A stretch of 64,000 nucleotides of DNA from Trichomonas vaginalis G3 (Eukaryota; Parabasalia; Trichomonadida; Trichomonadidae): assembly GCF_026262505.1 (NCBI RefSeq), contig NC_067206.1, positions 36,905,896 through 36,969,895 of the forward strand, read 5' to 3'. Shown piece after piece: positions 50,673 through 59,968 of this stretch (position 1 is its first letter; each line of letters starts with the position of its first letter). Under the pieces are notes generated by a model that saw only the letters and a program-made list of their open reading frames with translations, had not been told where the DNA came from and did not search any database. Both the position numbers and the translations under genes were made by a program.

Positions 50673-50691
50673 TTCATCTCAGTAAAAAACT

Positions 50692-51093
50692 TTACATTCC
50701 CCACGTTTGAGGCGGTTGAGGTTGGTTATTGTTTACCCATTGTTGTGCATGGTTATATCCTCTGTTAAAGAATCTTTCACCTTGGTCCATATAGTGTCCT
50801 GCTTGGTTATAGTAGTCATTTGCTTTGTTATAATAGTTTCCTGCTTGTCTTCCTACATTGTCCATCCATCCTTGAACTTTTCCTCTTGTTTCAGGATTTG
50901 GAATAAGATTTGTTGCATCTCGTGCTACCTCCCAACCTTTCTGTACAGTTTGTATAATAGGTTGTGCTTTCTCTTTAAGTATACCTAATGTACTCAAAAT
51001 CTTCCTTCCAACTCCAAATACACCTCTAGCTATTGTTCCCACTGCGGGTAAAAATCTGGATGCAACTCCTGCTAATGCGCCAAATAAACCCAT
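50692..51093 (-). CDS. 133-aa Polinton protein with amphipathic N-terminus
   Basis: Glycine/alanine-rich hydrophobic and basic start (MGLFGALAGVASRFLPAVGT) and a Tyr/Asn/Gln-rich C-terminus (NYYNKANDYYNQAGHYMDQG). Similar start to the 54339 gene (MGFFGRIGNFFRNVG). The pattern recalls membrane-active internal proteins of adenovirus-like capsids (protein VI class), which is an analogy only. Start codon 17 bp from that of the divergent integrase gene. Looks whole. Confidence 0.6.
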   Translation of the reverse strand: MGLFGALAGVASRFLPAVGTIARGVFGVGRKILSTLGILKEKAQPIIQTVQKGWEVARDATNLIPNPETRGKVQGWMDNVGRQAGNYYNKANDYYNQAGHYMDQGERFFNRGYNHAQQWVNNNQPQPPQTWGM

Positions 51094-51110
51094 TTCTTAT
51101 GGGTTAAAAA

Positions 51111-52068
51111 ATGACGAATCCAAACAAGGACCCCTATGTTTCTAAAGCGACAAAGAAAGCACTCATGATAAAAATCTTTAGTTCAACACCAAATGCTTGG
51201 TTTATGGATATCTTGGAAAACATTCCGAGGTATAGAGAAGATGGACCACCATACTGGCTAATATTTGTCGGTCAAAACACAAGATACTGTGAAGCCATAC
51301 CATTATGGTCCAAAAATATTTTAGATGTGAAAACTGCTTTGACAATATTCGTTGACAAATACCATCCAACAAAACTGACATCTGACTGTGAAAGTTCTTT
51401 CAAATCAGATGATGTAAAAAACTATCTGCGTTCAAAAAATGTAAACCAATATTTCATTGTCGACCAAAACCATTCTGCTCTTGGTGTCATTGACGGTTGT
51501 ATAAAAATGTTAAGAGACTTAAACCAACCACAAGGTGGTGAAGCAAATGAAATGTCATATGACGACAAGTATAGACACTTTTCCATGGCAAAGATGAGAC
51601 AAGTTTTAAATATTTACAATAACCGTAAACAAAAAGGTTTGGGAACCACTCCCCGAAGAAATGAAAAACAACCCTGACTTAGAGAAAGACTATATATTTA
51701 ATAATTTAGTCAAAAGAGACAAACAAGAAAGAATGCCGGGCTTCAAACTTCAGAAAGGTGACAAAGTAAAAATAGAAATACCTAAACGCGACCCATATGA
51801 AAATACTATTGACTATGACAACAATGGGAACCCGACAGGTACTCACATTCGTGTTCGTAAAAATAGAAGAAAGTATACAAGAGAATATTATGAAGTTTTA
51901 GGCAAACATGGCAAAATGTACACACTGCAAGCAGAAGATAAAACTACTATTGTCAGACCTCGTTTCAAACTTGTCAAAGTTCAAGGTGGTATACTTTCAA
52001 AGACAGTTCCTAACAAATATAAGACAACTCCTGACGAATATGCTAAAGAAGTTGAAAATGACGACTAA
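51111..52068 (+). pseudogene. Retrovirus-like (rve) integrase
   Basis: The catalytic-core part has the RNase H-fold order of rve integrases: PNAWFMDILENIPRY, a central strand LTSDCESSF and then DQNHSALGVIDGCIKMLRD. The C-terminal part (about 51661-52068) is basic with an SH3/chromo-like beta region (FKLQKGDKVKIEIPKRDPYE, EYYEVLGKHGKMYTLQAED), as in Polinton integrases that insert the linear element. One break visible, otherwise close to full span. Confidence 0.82.
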
Positions 52069-52093
52069 GCATTTCTATACCATGCGTAAACTG

Positions 52094-53466
52094 TCATGTA
52101 AGGTGGCATGTATTCTTTACTTTGTCCCGTTGTTTGCGTATATCCTGAAACGCGATGTGTATGGTTTCCATCTCCCTGAGTGTTACCCAGAAACAATTTA
52201 TAGCAAACTGAACGTTGTCTTTAACATCATATCCTTTACCTTTTTTCATTGCTGACCAATCCCAAAATTTATGCTTATGCCAACCTGCTTGAGATGTACT
52301 TAAATCTATGTAGTGACTGTGTGCAGGTAAATTTTCACCTGAAATCGTTTTACTTCCACCTGTTTCCTTTGAAGAGTTTGCACAATACAAAAACCTGTCG
52401 ACTATTTGAGTCCAAGTTCCAAAACCCAGAACTGTTTCTGGATTTGTTGAGTTCATTGACGTATAAATAGAACCTATAGGATATAGTGTTTGAAGTATTT
52501 CTGTCTTTAATGTTTGAAGCTCTGTTTTGTCTGCTTTCTTGTCATATAAATCTTGAGCAGTGAATTTAGTATTATATTCATCCTTCATGACATAAACATC
52601 TTTACATCTAATGTTTTTCATCGTCGTTATGTCGTCATCCGATGTTAAACCTTGTGGAAAGTTAGGAGGTTTACAATATATTGCATCCCCACCAGTTTCT
52701 TCAACCGTTCCTTCAATACTTTCTATAGCAACAGTTGTAAAACTTGTATGTGTATGGTTCTTGTCTGCTTTCTTCTCTAACTCATCGTTAACATAAGTTT
52801 TATCTGCTTTAAGGTCTAAACATCCTGAAACCCATCCTGTATCGGCTTTAACTTTAAAAGTCTTCGATGTCCATTCATGGTACCAGTCAACCCTTTCTTT
52901 CATTTCGTTATCTTTTTCATCCACATATTCCTTATCCGCTTTCTTCTCTAACTTACTAGCCACATATTCCTTATCTGCTTTCTTTTCAAGGCTAACGTTT
53001 AAGTCTGTTATTTCAGATATAGAATGTGTATGAGTCTTTTTAGAATATTCTTTGTCAGCTCTTGTCACTTCACTTGACATTTTATTGTCAACATATGTTT
53101 TGTCCGCTAGTTCAGGATGAGTATTGTTGCATATGTTGCATCTGCTCTGTCATGTTCTTCTTGAACTTTTTCAATGACATACTCTTTGTCAGCTTTGTTG
53201 CCAACATCTGCTTTCAAAAGAAGTTCATTTATAGGTTTCTCGTTTAAAGTTCCTTTTGTTGGATTTATACAGACAGTATGGTTCTTATTGTCTTGAAACA
53301 GAAACTCATCTGTCATTGGGTTTAATGTCAGTTTTAAGTTTCCTTCTTTCAATGACTCAGATATCTTAGAATAGTTTGAAAAGTTTGTTGTGTTCTTATT
53401 TAGAGCTTGTATAATGAGTTGTCGGTTGTGTTGTATTTCTCTCATAGACGCTGTTTCATTTGACAT
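52094..53466 (-). pseudogene. Phage-like collar/tail-fibre protein
   Basis: The N-terminal region (53107-53466) has LNPMTDEFLFQDNKNHTVCI, then a long array of ADKEYV/KADK coiled-coil repeats typical of trimeric fibres. The C-terminal region has YPIGSIYTSMNSTNPETVLG and FGTWTQIVDRFLYC with GENLPAHSH, the signature of phage tail-collar/baseplate receptor-binding domains. It would form a host-attachment fibre on a virion. Broken, with one or two breaks. Confidence 0.78.
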
Positions 53467-53484
53467 TTTTATTCTAGATAAAAT

Positions 53485-54334
53485 ATGCTTCCAATAGAAA
53501 AAGAAAATTCAAGAGTTGCTACAACTAAACCATTAGATGAACTTTTTACTAATGTCGGTCAAAAGTTTGAGACAGAGACCGTAAAGCATGAAGGCTATCG
53601 TTTTGACTACCCATTAAGATGGCTAAGAGACCCATCTGTCACAAAAGCTATTGGCTTTCGTAGAATGAAGTTTGTGTCTGTAGAAGATAAAAGTTTTCCA
53701 TTTATTGTAAGGTTTCATATAGATTATATATCTGAAGGGAAACCGAAAAATGTGGGAAGAAATTGAGCTAATACAAGTTGACCTTTCATCTTCTCTACAG
53801 ACTGCGTTAAAAAATATAGAAGATAAAATAAATTCATGTTATGCAAAATATGCTGATGAATATGCAAATACCGAGAGCACACTTTATGTGAGAATTGTAT
53901 ATGACAAACAAAATTCACAAGTGTCATTTCAAATCTACGAAGACAATCCAAAGAAAGACGAACAAATATATACAGAATTCACTGCAATGTCATGGTATTA
54001 TTTGCAAAGAATGTTAAATCAGAAAGTCAAACTTCCTTTAGCAAATATTTACAGTCGATATGCAAGAGATGAACCATATTTATTTAAAGATGTTTTCGAC
54101 TCAGATGCTATTATAGTTCATGCTTCATTTTCTGGCGCACAAAACTCTTTTTTATGCTTGGCAAATGACTTTTACGAAAAACCTACAAAGTTATACGAAC
54201 CACCAAGTGGAAGTATTTCAGACTTTCAAGTATGGTTTACTACAGATGGAAGAAAAAGAATAATTCCATTATACCATGCGTTTTACTTAGAACTTAGTTT
54301 CATATACAACTACTATCGAACGATAAAAATATAA
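53485..54334 (+). pseudogene. Unknown Polinton protein, paralog of the 46229 gene
   Basis: Starts MLPIEKENSRVATTKPLDEL, 18 bp from the divergent fibre gene. Matches the 46229-47089 protein along its length (YRFDYPLRWLRDPSVTKAIG; SDFQVWFTTDGRKRIIPLYH). Neighbourhood with the fibre suggests a spike or penton-type component; inference only. One break. Confidence 0.62.
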
Positions 54335-54338
54335 TTTT

Positions 54339-54581
54339 TTAATACGGTTGAGGTGTTGGATTTGGTTGCCAACTAGACTGTGGTGCAGGTTCAGGCTGTT
54401 GTATAACAGGAGCTTGCTCTTCTGGTTCAGGGTCTTTAGGTATAATACCAACAAACTGACCTACCCTTTTACCAATATTTTTGACACCGTTCCAAATTCC
54501 TCTTCCGACAGATTTTATTCCATTCCATATACCTCTTCCAACATTTCGAAAGAAGTTTCCTATTCTTCCAAAGAAACCCAT
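54339..54581 (-). CDS. 80-aa amphipathic basic protein
   Basis: MGFFGRIGNFFRNVGRGIWN followed by a near repeat (NGIKSVGRGIWNGVKNIGKR): a short amphipathic helix duplicated in tandem, then a Pro/Gln-rich tail. Looks like a membrane-active or DNA-binding virion peptide. Looks whole. Convergent with the 53485 gene, 4 bp apart. Confidence 0.6.
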   Translation of the reverse strand: MGFFGRIGNFFRNVGRGIWNGIKSVGRGIWNGVKNIGKRVGQFVGIIPKDPEPEEQAPVIQQPEPAPQSSWQPNPTPQPY

Positions 54582-54599
54582 TTTACTATATGTAAAAAT

Positions 54600-54962
54600 C
54601 TAATGTCCGCCTAGTCTCTTACGTTTCCTGTTGAGTTCCATAGCATTCTTTAACTGGAGCTCATACATTCTGTTTCTCCTCTGGTAGAAAACATATTCTG
54701 GGTCAACTCCTGTGTTCGCGTCATCTGCATAGAGTTGTTTATATCCCACTTCAGGGTTTGTATAAAACTCTTTCCATCTCATATTTGCATACCATGGTGG
54801 TAAGCCTAACGCAGCGTCATTTGACATGGCAGTTTGCATTTGTACATCTGTTGGCACTTGACCATAGTTTGCCATTGCAGTTTGTATTCTAACTTCATTT
54901 GGAATATTCTCTGGGTTTGGTTGTCCAGGTTGCTGTGCATTCGCTAAGTTCTGTGCGTCCAT
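54600..54962 (-). CDS. 120-aa Polinton protein, Gln/Asn/Pro-rich
   Basis: MDAQNLANAQQPGQPNPENI, then two copies of a VQMQTAMSN/VRIQTAMAN-like unit and a basic C-terminus (NAMELNRKRKRLGGH). Unknown family. Looks whole. Confidence 0.55.
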   Translation of the reverse strand: MDAQNLANAQQPGQPNPENIPNEVRIQTAMANYGQVPTDVQMQTAMSNDAALGLPPWYANMRWKEFYTNPEVGYKQLYADDANTGVDPEYVFYQRRNRMYELQLKNAMELNRKRKRLGGH

Positions 54963-54985
54963 TTAATATTAGATAAAAATATCTC

Positions 54986-55117
54986 TTACGAGTACATATA
55001 CTGAACATTTGCTGGCATTGGTTCATCTTCATATTCTCTGTACTTTTCTGCCACGTCAAATAAATAAATGACACAATGGAAAAAACCTAAAACAAGTAGT
55101 CCTATTTCAAACCACAT
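54986..55117 (-). CDS. 43-aa single-TM Polinton protein
   Basis: Short frame with one hydrophobic helix (MWFEIGLLVLGFFHCVIYLF) and a charged tail (DVAEKYREYEDEPMPANVQY). Its ATG at 55117 lies inside the last codons of the methyltransferase gene, in another frame, a 16-bp overlap. Small membrane proteins are common in viruses of this lineage. No family recognised. Confidence 0.5.
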   Translation of the reverse strand: MWFEIGLLVLGFFHCVIYLFDVAEKYREYEDEPMPANVQYMYS

Positions 55118-55920
55118 TTACTTACTAATAAAATTTCTTTATTGTGACACTTTCTCCAGTTTATAGGACCTCTCTCATATTCTATCTTGTCATATATAAA
55201 CTCATAGTCATGTATGTCCTCTAACCATCTCATGACACTTTCCAAACCACTTTTATCGGATGTAAAGTAAAAGCATGGATGGTTATGTAAAACGTCTAAA
55301 GTTTCTAAAGAGTCTCTCAAAGTCCAGTCTACTTGGTATTGAAAATCCCATGTGTTATAGAACGGCGGGTCTACTATAAAGAAAACATTTTCCTTGTCTT
55401 TATATTTTTCATACAACTCTGTCCAATGACATCTCACAAACTCTATACCCTCAATATATTTTTCTATGTTCTCTTTGAAAACATTTGTATAGTTAAGATA
55501 TAAAACTTTTGACATAAGTGTTTCAATGTCATGAACTCTTATAGCACCACTATATAATAGTCTAGCAGATATACTATCCCAGTCAATATACTCTGCCTTT
55601 TTCAAAACCTCTCTGACAGTATTTTTCTTATCTAATGGTATACGTTCCATCTTACCTATAGGTATCTTTTCTTTTAACTCTTTCAATATATTGTTTGTGT
55701 CTGGTATATGTTTGAGACGGTCCATATAGTTGTCGAAGTCATTGCATATAATCTTTGAGTCTGGGAATATTGTATGGCACAAATGGGATATATAGAAACT
55801 TCCACCGAACAAATCTACAAATGTTAGACCATTCGGTAGTTTCTTAAGTTCTCTCAATAGAATATCTTTACATCTACTCTTATTTCCAAAGAAGGGTAAC
55901 GGTGGTTTTGTAAAATTCAT
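55102..55920 (-). CDS. D12-class DNA adenine N6-methyltransferase
   Basis: 272 aa, looks whole. N-terminal motif PPLPFFGNKSRCKDILLREL, then LTFVDLFGGSFYISH (SAM-binding) and VFFIVDPPFYNTWDFQYQVD (catalytic DPPF/Y type), the order of the Dam/DpnM (D12) class. It would methylate adenine in element or host DNA. First gene from the right terminus, read leftward. Confidence 0.85.
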   Translation of the reverse strand: MNFTKPPLPFFGNKSRCKDILLRELKKLPNGLTFVDLFGGSFYISHLCHTIFPDSKIICNDFDNYMDRLKHIPDTNNILKELKEKIPIGKMERIPLDKKNTVREVLKKAEYIDWDSISARLLYSGAIRVHDIETLMSKVLYLNYTNVFKENIEKYIEGIEFVRCHWTELYEKYKDKENVFFIVDPPFYNTWDFQYQVDWTLRDSLETLDVLHNHPCFYFTSDKSGLESVMRWLEDIHDYEFIYDKIEYERGPINWRKCHNKEILLVSKCGLK

Positions 55921-56093
55921 TTTATATATATAATAAAAATGTTTTTACCTGAAAAGTGACAGAAAAGTGACAAAACATGAAAACATATAATATTGTGTGA
56001 AAAGCGACACATTATATAATGTTTTCGACCAGAAGAAGGCTTCTTCCCAGAAGCAATGGAGGAAGAAGAAGAGTCCTCCGAATAAAAACTTCA

Positions 56094-56177
56094 TTTATAC
56101 TAAACATCTTCAGGGCTAGAGGGCACGAAGTGCCTGGAAGCCCCACTCCCTTTCTTTTTTTTTTTTTTTTTTTTTTT
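56094..56177. repeat. Polinton right terminal inverted repeat
   Basis: TTTATACTAAACATCTTCAG through the core GGGCTAGAGGGCACGAAG and CCCCACTCCC to a run of 24 T. Inverse of 33393-33470. Confidence 0.9.
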
Positions 56178-56183
56178 TTAATT
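56178..56183. repeat. Probable 6-bp target-site duplication, right (TTAATT)
   Basis: Same six bases as 33387-33392. Confidence 0.6.
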
Positions 56184-57666
56184 ACGGGTTGTTCAAATAT
56201 TGATTAATATAAATTTATTAATAAGAATAAACAATTTTTGTTTTTGAATTTATTCAATTTATAGCTTTACATATAGTTTCAAAATTGTACAACTATGATT
56301 ATTTCAACAAAAAATATCTTACTTTTTCACTTCACTTTCACCCTCACTTTTCCCGTAATTCAAACTTCAACACTATGTATTTTAATTCCTTATAGTATTT
56401 TTAACATAATTAATCAAATAATAATTGGAAGTTCTGAACTCACTTTTTCCGTAATTCAAAATCAAAAATATGAATAATATATCTATTTATTATATACTAA
56501 TGCTATTTTCAACTAGAAGTGAGGTATGGTAATCTTACGGATTCCCGTAACTCAATTTTACGGAAAAAGTGCAGTAAACTACTCAATTTACGGAAAAGTG
56601 TCGTAAACTATTGATGTGGCGGTAAAATCACGGTAATTCACGGAAAGCTATATGCGAAAATTTGAAATTATACAAAATCGAGCGAAACACTTTTAAATAG
56701 GTTGTTCTCGTATTTAAAATACTATTCCCAGATTTATTGTCGTCAGAATATTTCCAAATTTTTGCCGATTTACAAAAAATGATTTACAAAGCATATTTTT
56801 TAATCTAAAAAATTCCTAAAAAAGGAACCGGTTCCGGTGTGCGGAAACCTCAGTAAATTACCGCGGTTCCCGTTGGGACTGTCATATGAAACTATGATTC
56901 ATTTCGCATTAGCGTCAATTATAATGTGCATCTATTTTTCCAAAATTTTTCCATTTTTCATTTTTCATTATTAAATTCGCATTTTTGTCCTTAATCAAGT
57001 TTTTTTTTTGAAAAATTACTTCGTTCTAGAGCTTGATTAATGTGAACATTACTATCAATTATATAACTTAAACATTATTCACATCTCAAAAACATCATAA
57101 ATCAGGAAATCATCTCGAAATTTGTTTCTATCACAACAAACAACAGGTTACGATATAAACTTCATAAGCAGAATGCAATATATAGATTTTCGTATAGCTA
57201 TCCCCTTTAAACTCATTTTTGATTTAAATCTTTTCTCAATATCTTGACACGCTCAATTATCTCATTATATGTTAGGGTGGAAGAATCTACACATATGGGT
57301 AAAGGATTTGTTTGTGATAACAATCCTTTCATATAAGGAATTGAAGTAAGATTTCTTAAATCTTTCTCACTCCTAAAGTAATACAGAATTTTATATACAC
57401 AACAAATTCATTGATAAAATAAAAATCAGTTTCATATAAATTAAAAAAATATAATTTTGATAATAATATAGCCAAAATGCCTCGATAGATTTCCGCGATT
57501 CCATGTATATAAGTTTCACAGCAGGTGGTAAGTATATATCCACTTACAAAATTGAAAACGGAGCAAGAAAATTTATCTGGACTACCTTTTTTCCTTTGTG
57601 GATATAAAGCTAGTTTTTCAGAAGATTTATATCGTCGTTTGCTGACTTAAAATTTTCAAAATTTTC
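56184..57666. other. Intergenic host DNA
   Basis: 1.5 kb without a credible gene. At 56310-56660 several TTACGGAAAAAGTG/CCGTAAATTG-type motifs recur on both strands (56565, 56590, 56634), giving loose inverted symmetry. An isolated GGAACCGGTTCC palindrome lies at 56824-56835. Just before 57667, TTTTCATG fits a trichomonad initiator directly on the ATG. Confidence 0.5.
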
Positions 57667-58454
57667 ATGTCTCATATTGATCGTTACACCTTCAATGAAG
57701 ATCTTTTCCCAGTCAAGAATCACTGCCGTATACTCAATGAAGATGTTCGAAAAGAAGTAATAAAATATCTCGATGAAGAACAGAATTTCTTCAAGAAGAA
57801 AAATCTTTCTAAAATTATTGTTGAGAAGAATAAAATTGTTTATGCAATCAACAGTGACCCTAATAAGCACAGACATATCGCTATTATTGCTCAAGCTTCA
57901 AAGATCCTTCATGATAATATATTGGGTGCAAAATTATTTTTCATGCTCATGCATGCAGAAATCAATGATCCAAACATCGAAACATATGAAGATGTCGTAC
58001 AAATTCTTAACATCGAAAAGTCCGTAAACATTCATCCTTTTTTAACTTTCAAATATTATTACTGCGGAAAATTTTTTTCATCAGCACTTGAAAACATAAT
58101 AAATCATTTCTTTGACAATCGCCAATACGATATAACATTTGAATCCAATCGTATCACATCTGGTTATTTTTTCAACATTTATGTCGATAGCTTCTTTGGA
58201 TTTTATTCTTCGGTCAGATCTCATATACTAGGTATTCGTTTGCCAAATACAGATGATTCAGAAGTTCAATTTACAGAATGAAATGTCGTGATCCAGATAA
58301 CTATGGTAAGGTTATAATCGAACAAGTCACACTCAATGAAGATGGATCAATACCAAGTGTCTTTGAATGCTGTCTCAAATACCTGAAATCTTTTTATAAT
58401 AAGAATCTCGAATCTGACGAGGTGCCATTAATCAATCACCAAACGCAAGATTGA
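57667..58454 (+). pseudogene. Unknown trichomonad gene, frameshifted; paralog of 24480-25327
   Basis: The main frame 57667-58281 gives 204 aa (MSHIDRYTFNEDLFPVKNHC, HRHIAIIAQASKILHDNILG). Comparison with the paralog at 25138-25160 shows one base missing near 58270 (CAATATTACAG there, CAATTTACAG here), after which the family's C-terminus (TLNEDGSIPSVFECCLKYLK) continues in another frame to TGA 58452-58454. The parent protein was about 260 aa. The family (small alpha/beta, acidic) is not recognised. The last 120 bp and the downstream flank are nearly identical to those at 25205-25460. Confidence 0.8.
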
Positions 58455-59003
58455 CCTATATTGTTAAATTCCAGAAAACTAAAATTTTTTTATTCTTATA
58501 ATATGAAATTTTTATTCTCTTAAGACTTCTATATCTTGACCAAGCGGTTAGTATTGGCCCACACATGAAGCTTTTTCACTTCGAACTTAAAAAAATTTCA
58601 TTAAAATATAACTTGAGCTTCAAGTTGAATTCTTTTAAATGCTCATATGTAGGGCATTATAACCTCATAGTATGAAGTCATAAATAGCAATTTTTGATTA
58701 TTTGTTGTCAATACAGACGAAATAAAAAAAAATTAATATAAAAACAAGATTTATTACTTGGGGATCTTCATAGTATTTTCACACTAGTATTGGTCAATTT
58801 AAACGATTAATACGCTTTGGTTGAAAAACATTTTTTTTAATTTTCCTAAAATCTAAATTAGACCTTACATCTCGATTTTTGATTGAGAAGAAAAAGTTAT
58901 GGATGCTTAGTTGGACAGCTAGTTAAGGTCCGAATCGATAAATTACTATTCAATGAGAAATGATTATGGCAGGTATTTTTCTAGTTAGTGTTTCTAGTTT
59001 GAT
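58455..59003. other. Intergenic, partly duplicated host DNA
   Basis: 58455-58595 is a near copy of 25328-25467, the shared downstream flank of the paralog pair. The rest shows no gene or repeat. Confidence 0.65.
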
Positions 59004-59654
59004 TTATCCAACCATTGATCTCTTACGGCCACGAGAACGGACTTTCTTTAGTCTTTTCAAAATAGCAGGTGCTCTCTTGCAATGCTCTGTGTATGAGTCA
59101 AAAACTATCTTAAGTAAATCAGTTTTATCTGGATGTGATGAATTGAATGCTCTTTCCATAACATATAAATCAACAGCAAAGTCTTCTGGAAGTCCACTTT
59201 GGAAGGAAAGACCAAAATCAATAACACGGACTTTTCCATCATGAAGCATAAAGTTTGAAGTTGTTAAATCGCCATGAAGAATATCATTATTGTGTAAAGT
59301 TGCAACAATTTGACCCATTTCTTTAAGAGCCTGTATAACTTTTGGATCGTTATGATCTGTGCAGTCGAAAATCATTTGTTTTAAGCTACCTCCATTTAGT
59401 TCTTCCATAATTAACGTAGATGTTTCAGGATCAATATAAACTATTGGACATGTAGGGATTCCGAGTTGCATGCAGCGGAAATTTGTTCTTGCTTCGCTTT
59501 TAATTCTGTCAGAACGTAACATTTTATCAAGAGGAGCTGCGCGCCATGTTTTAGGTTCAAGAACTTTAGCTACACAGTTCTTACCAAAAAGTTGCATCTT
59601 CCAAATAGATGCTTCCGCTCCTCTTTTGATTTCTACCCAATTCTCTCTATTCAT
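59004..59654 (-). CDS. BUD32: Bud32/PRPK-type atypical kinase of the KEOPS complex
   Basis: 216 aa, the compact length of Bud32/TP53RK. Visible are a glycine-light N-lobe (KRGAEASIWKMQLFGKNCVA), catalytic loop LHGDLTTSNFML, metal-binding VRVIDFGLSF and the family-specific end LKKVRSRGRKRSMVG. In the KEOPS complex Bud32 acts as an ATPase/kinase supporting Kae1 in forming t6A in tRNAs that read ANN codons. It works in the cytosol or nucleus. The RGRKR tail is the part that contacts the partner and tRNA in other species. Single intact frame, start ATG 59654. Divergent from no close neighbour; 314 bp of plain AT-rich DNA follows. Confidence 0.93.
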   Translation of the reverse strand: MNRENWVEIKRGAEASIWKMQLFGKNCVAKVLEPKTWRAAPLDKMLRSDRIKSEARTNFRCMQLGIPTCPIVYIDPETSTLIMEELNGGSLKQMIFDCTDHNDPKVIQALKEMGQIVATLHNNDILHGDLTTSNFMLHDGKVRVIDFGLSFQSGLPEDFAVDLYVMERAFNSSHPDKTDLLKIVFDSYTEHCKRAPAILKRLKKVRSRGRKRSMVG

Positions 59655-59968
59655 TTTGAGAAAATTATCGTCAAAATTTTAATTCAAATTTATATAAACT
59701 CCTATTTTATGATTCATAGGAAGCCATTCAATCGAAGTTTATTCGTTTTTCTTTTCTCTGCTAAAATGGTCCAAAAATAAGAATCAATGTGATAAAATAT
59801 TACCTCATTTGGGATTATCGAAGTGATAAATTTAAGACCTTGCTTTTTTAAGTGTGAAAAAGTAACAAGAATATGAAGTGGGATGAATAACGTTTTTGGA
59901 TATTTTTGATAAAACAAATAGATACAGTTTAGTATTAAATACAATTGTAATTCTCGTGATATATGGTA

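Larger units (their letters stand above)
33393..56177 (+). mobile_element. Polinton/Maverick, end-to-end copy, about 22.8 kb
   Basis: Inverted terminal repeats, a six-base target duplication, and the marker genes of the family (protein-primed DNA polymerase B, retrovirus-like integrase, packaging ATPase, capsid region), together with SF3-type helicase, KilA-N, HNH endonuclease, DNA methyltransferase and a phage-like fibre. Genes lie on both strands in compact blocks. I did not recognise the adenain-type protease usual in the family. Broken, with on the order of a dozen breaks, mostly in the capsid region and polymerase; several genes look whole. High similarity to the partial copy at 1-5620 suggests recent activity. 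Confidence 0.92.

Noticed and set aside
59714-59944. 76-codon reverse ORF upstream of the Bud32 gene
   Set aside because: AT-rich chance frame without protein-like composition.
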